Positions 63,881 through 64,000 of a stretch of DNA of 64,000 bases are shown piece after piece; positions within the stretch are counted from its first letter, which is position 1, and each line of letters begins with the position of its first letter. The notes beneath the pieces are model-generated. The model was not told where the DNA came from and ran no database searches. It saw only the letters and a program-made list of their open reading frames with translations. The stretch is from positions 54,662,545-54,726,544 of the forward strand of contig CM046858.1 in assembly GCA_025617745.1 (NCBI GenBank), in the 5' to 3' direction. Made by a program: the position numbers and the translations under genes. This DNA is from Heliocidaris erythrogramma. Taxonomy: Eukaryota > Echinodermata > Echinoidea > Camarodonta > Echinometridae.

Positions 63881-64000
63881 CAGTGGCGTATCCAGGGGGG
63901 GGGGGCGCAACAGGCGCGCGCCCCCCCTATTGGCCGTCGTAAAAAAAAAAAATCCTCATACCAGTTGAAAATATTGTTCATTAAATAGGCTTCAAAATTG
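63881..64000. mobile_element. hAT-like MITE, continues beyond the window
   Basis: CAGTGGCGTATCCAGGGGGG with an 11-12 G tract, then GCGCAACAGGCG, a C tract and CTATTGGCCGTCGTAAAAAA. It matches, inverted, the right part of the MITEs at 37904, 40578 and 57768. Confidence 0.8.

Overview
The window is animal (metazoan) nuclear DNA, AT-rich, with no intact host gene and almost wall-to-wall transposable elements. I see remnants of CR1/L2-like LINEs, a DIRS-type tyrosine-recombinase retrotransposon, PIF/Harbinger-like, hAT-like and Tc1/mariner-like DNA transposons, many MITEs, a sea-urchin-TU-like foldback element, satellites and long poly-G/C tracts. A short (TTAGGG)3 block is also present. This mix suggests an invertebrate deuterostome, most likely an echinoderm. 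That is an inference; no gene in the window proves it.

Layout. 1-0.4 kb: one probable host exon with splice signals (FAR1/WRKY-GCM-like zinc module). 0.8-1.9 kb: LINE endonuclease fragment. 4.35-9.6 kb: a nearly full-length LINE on the minus strand (endonuclease, linker, RT and a (TTTGAA)n 3' end), broken by an inverted-duplication insert. 10-16.5 kb: simple repeats, a deleted LINE with a MITE, pyrimidine tracts and G tracts. 16.54-21.62 kb: a large foldback element whose arms are built of short tandem repeats; it is itself invaded by nested MITEs (carrying tRNA-like modules) and by a LINE 3' end. 22-25 kb: little recognisable. 25.65-29.4 kb: a LINE RT on the minus strand split by a 2.7 kb TIR element (element 1).

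29.41-60.91 kb: a second copy of that TIR element (element 2), inflated from about 2.7 to 31.5 kb by nested insertions. First comes a 6.2 kb DIRS element (30218-36400) with near-identical inverted terminal repeats and a textbook internal complementary region. Second is a 220 bp MITE split by four head-to-tail copies of a Harbinger-like element (36863-55850), with CTG at every junction. Copy 2 of these holds a 7.8 kb element with satellite arrays at both ends (41226-49009). Copy 3 holds two retroposed inserts. Third is a Tc1/mariner-like long-TIR element (56367-60369) that contains a fifth Harbinger-like copy, also flanked by CTG. Element 1 provides the empty sites, so the insertion order can be read directly.

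60.9-64 kb: further LINE fragments on the minus strand, a degenerate mariner/Tc1-type transposase, and a hAT-like MITE that runs off the window.

The only sizeable coding units are the DIRS Gag, RT/RNase H and tyrosine recombinase reading frames. They are mostly open but carry a few frameshifts and one internal stop. Everything else is a fragment or non-coding.
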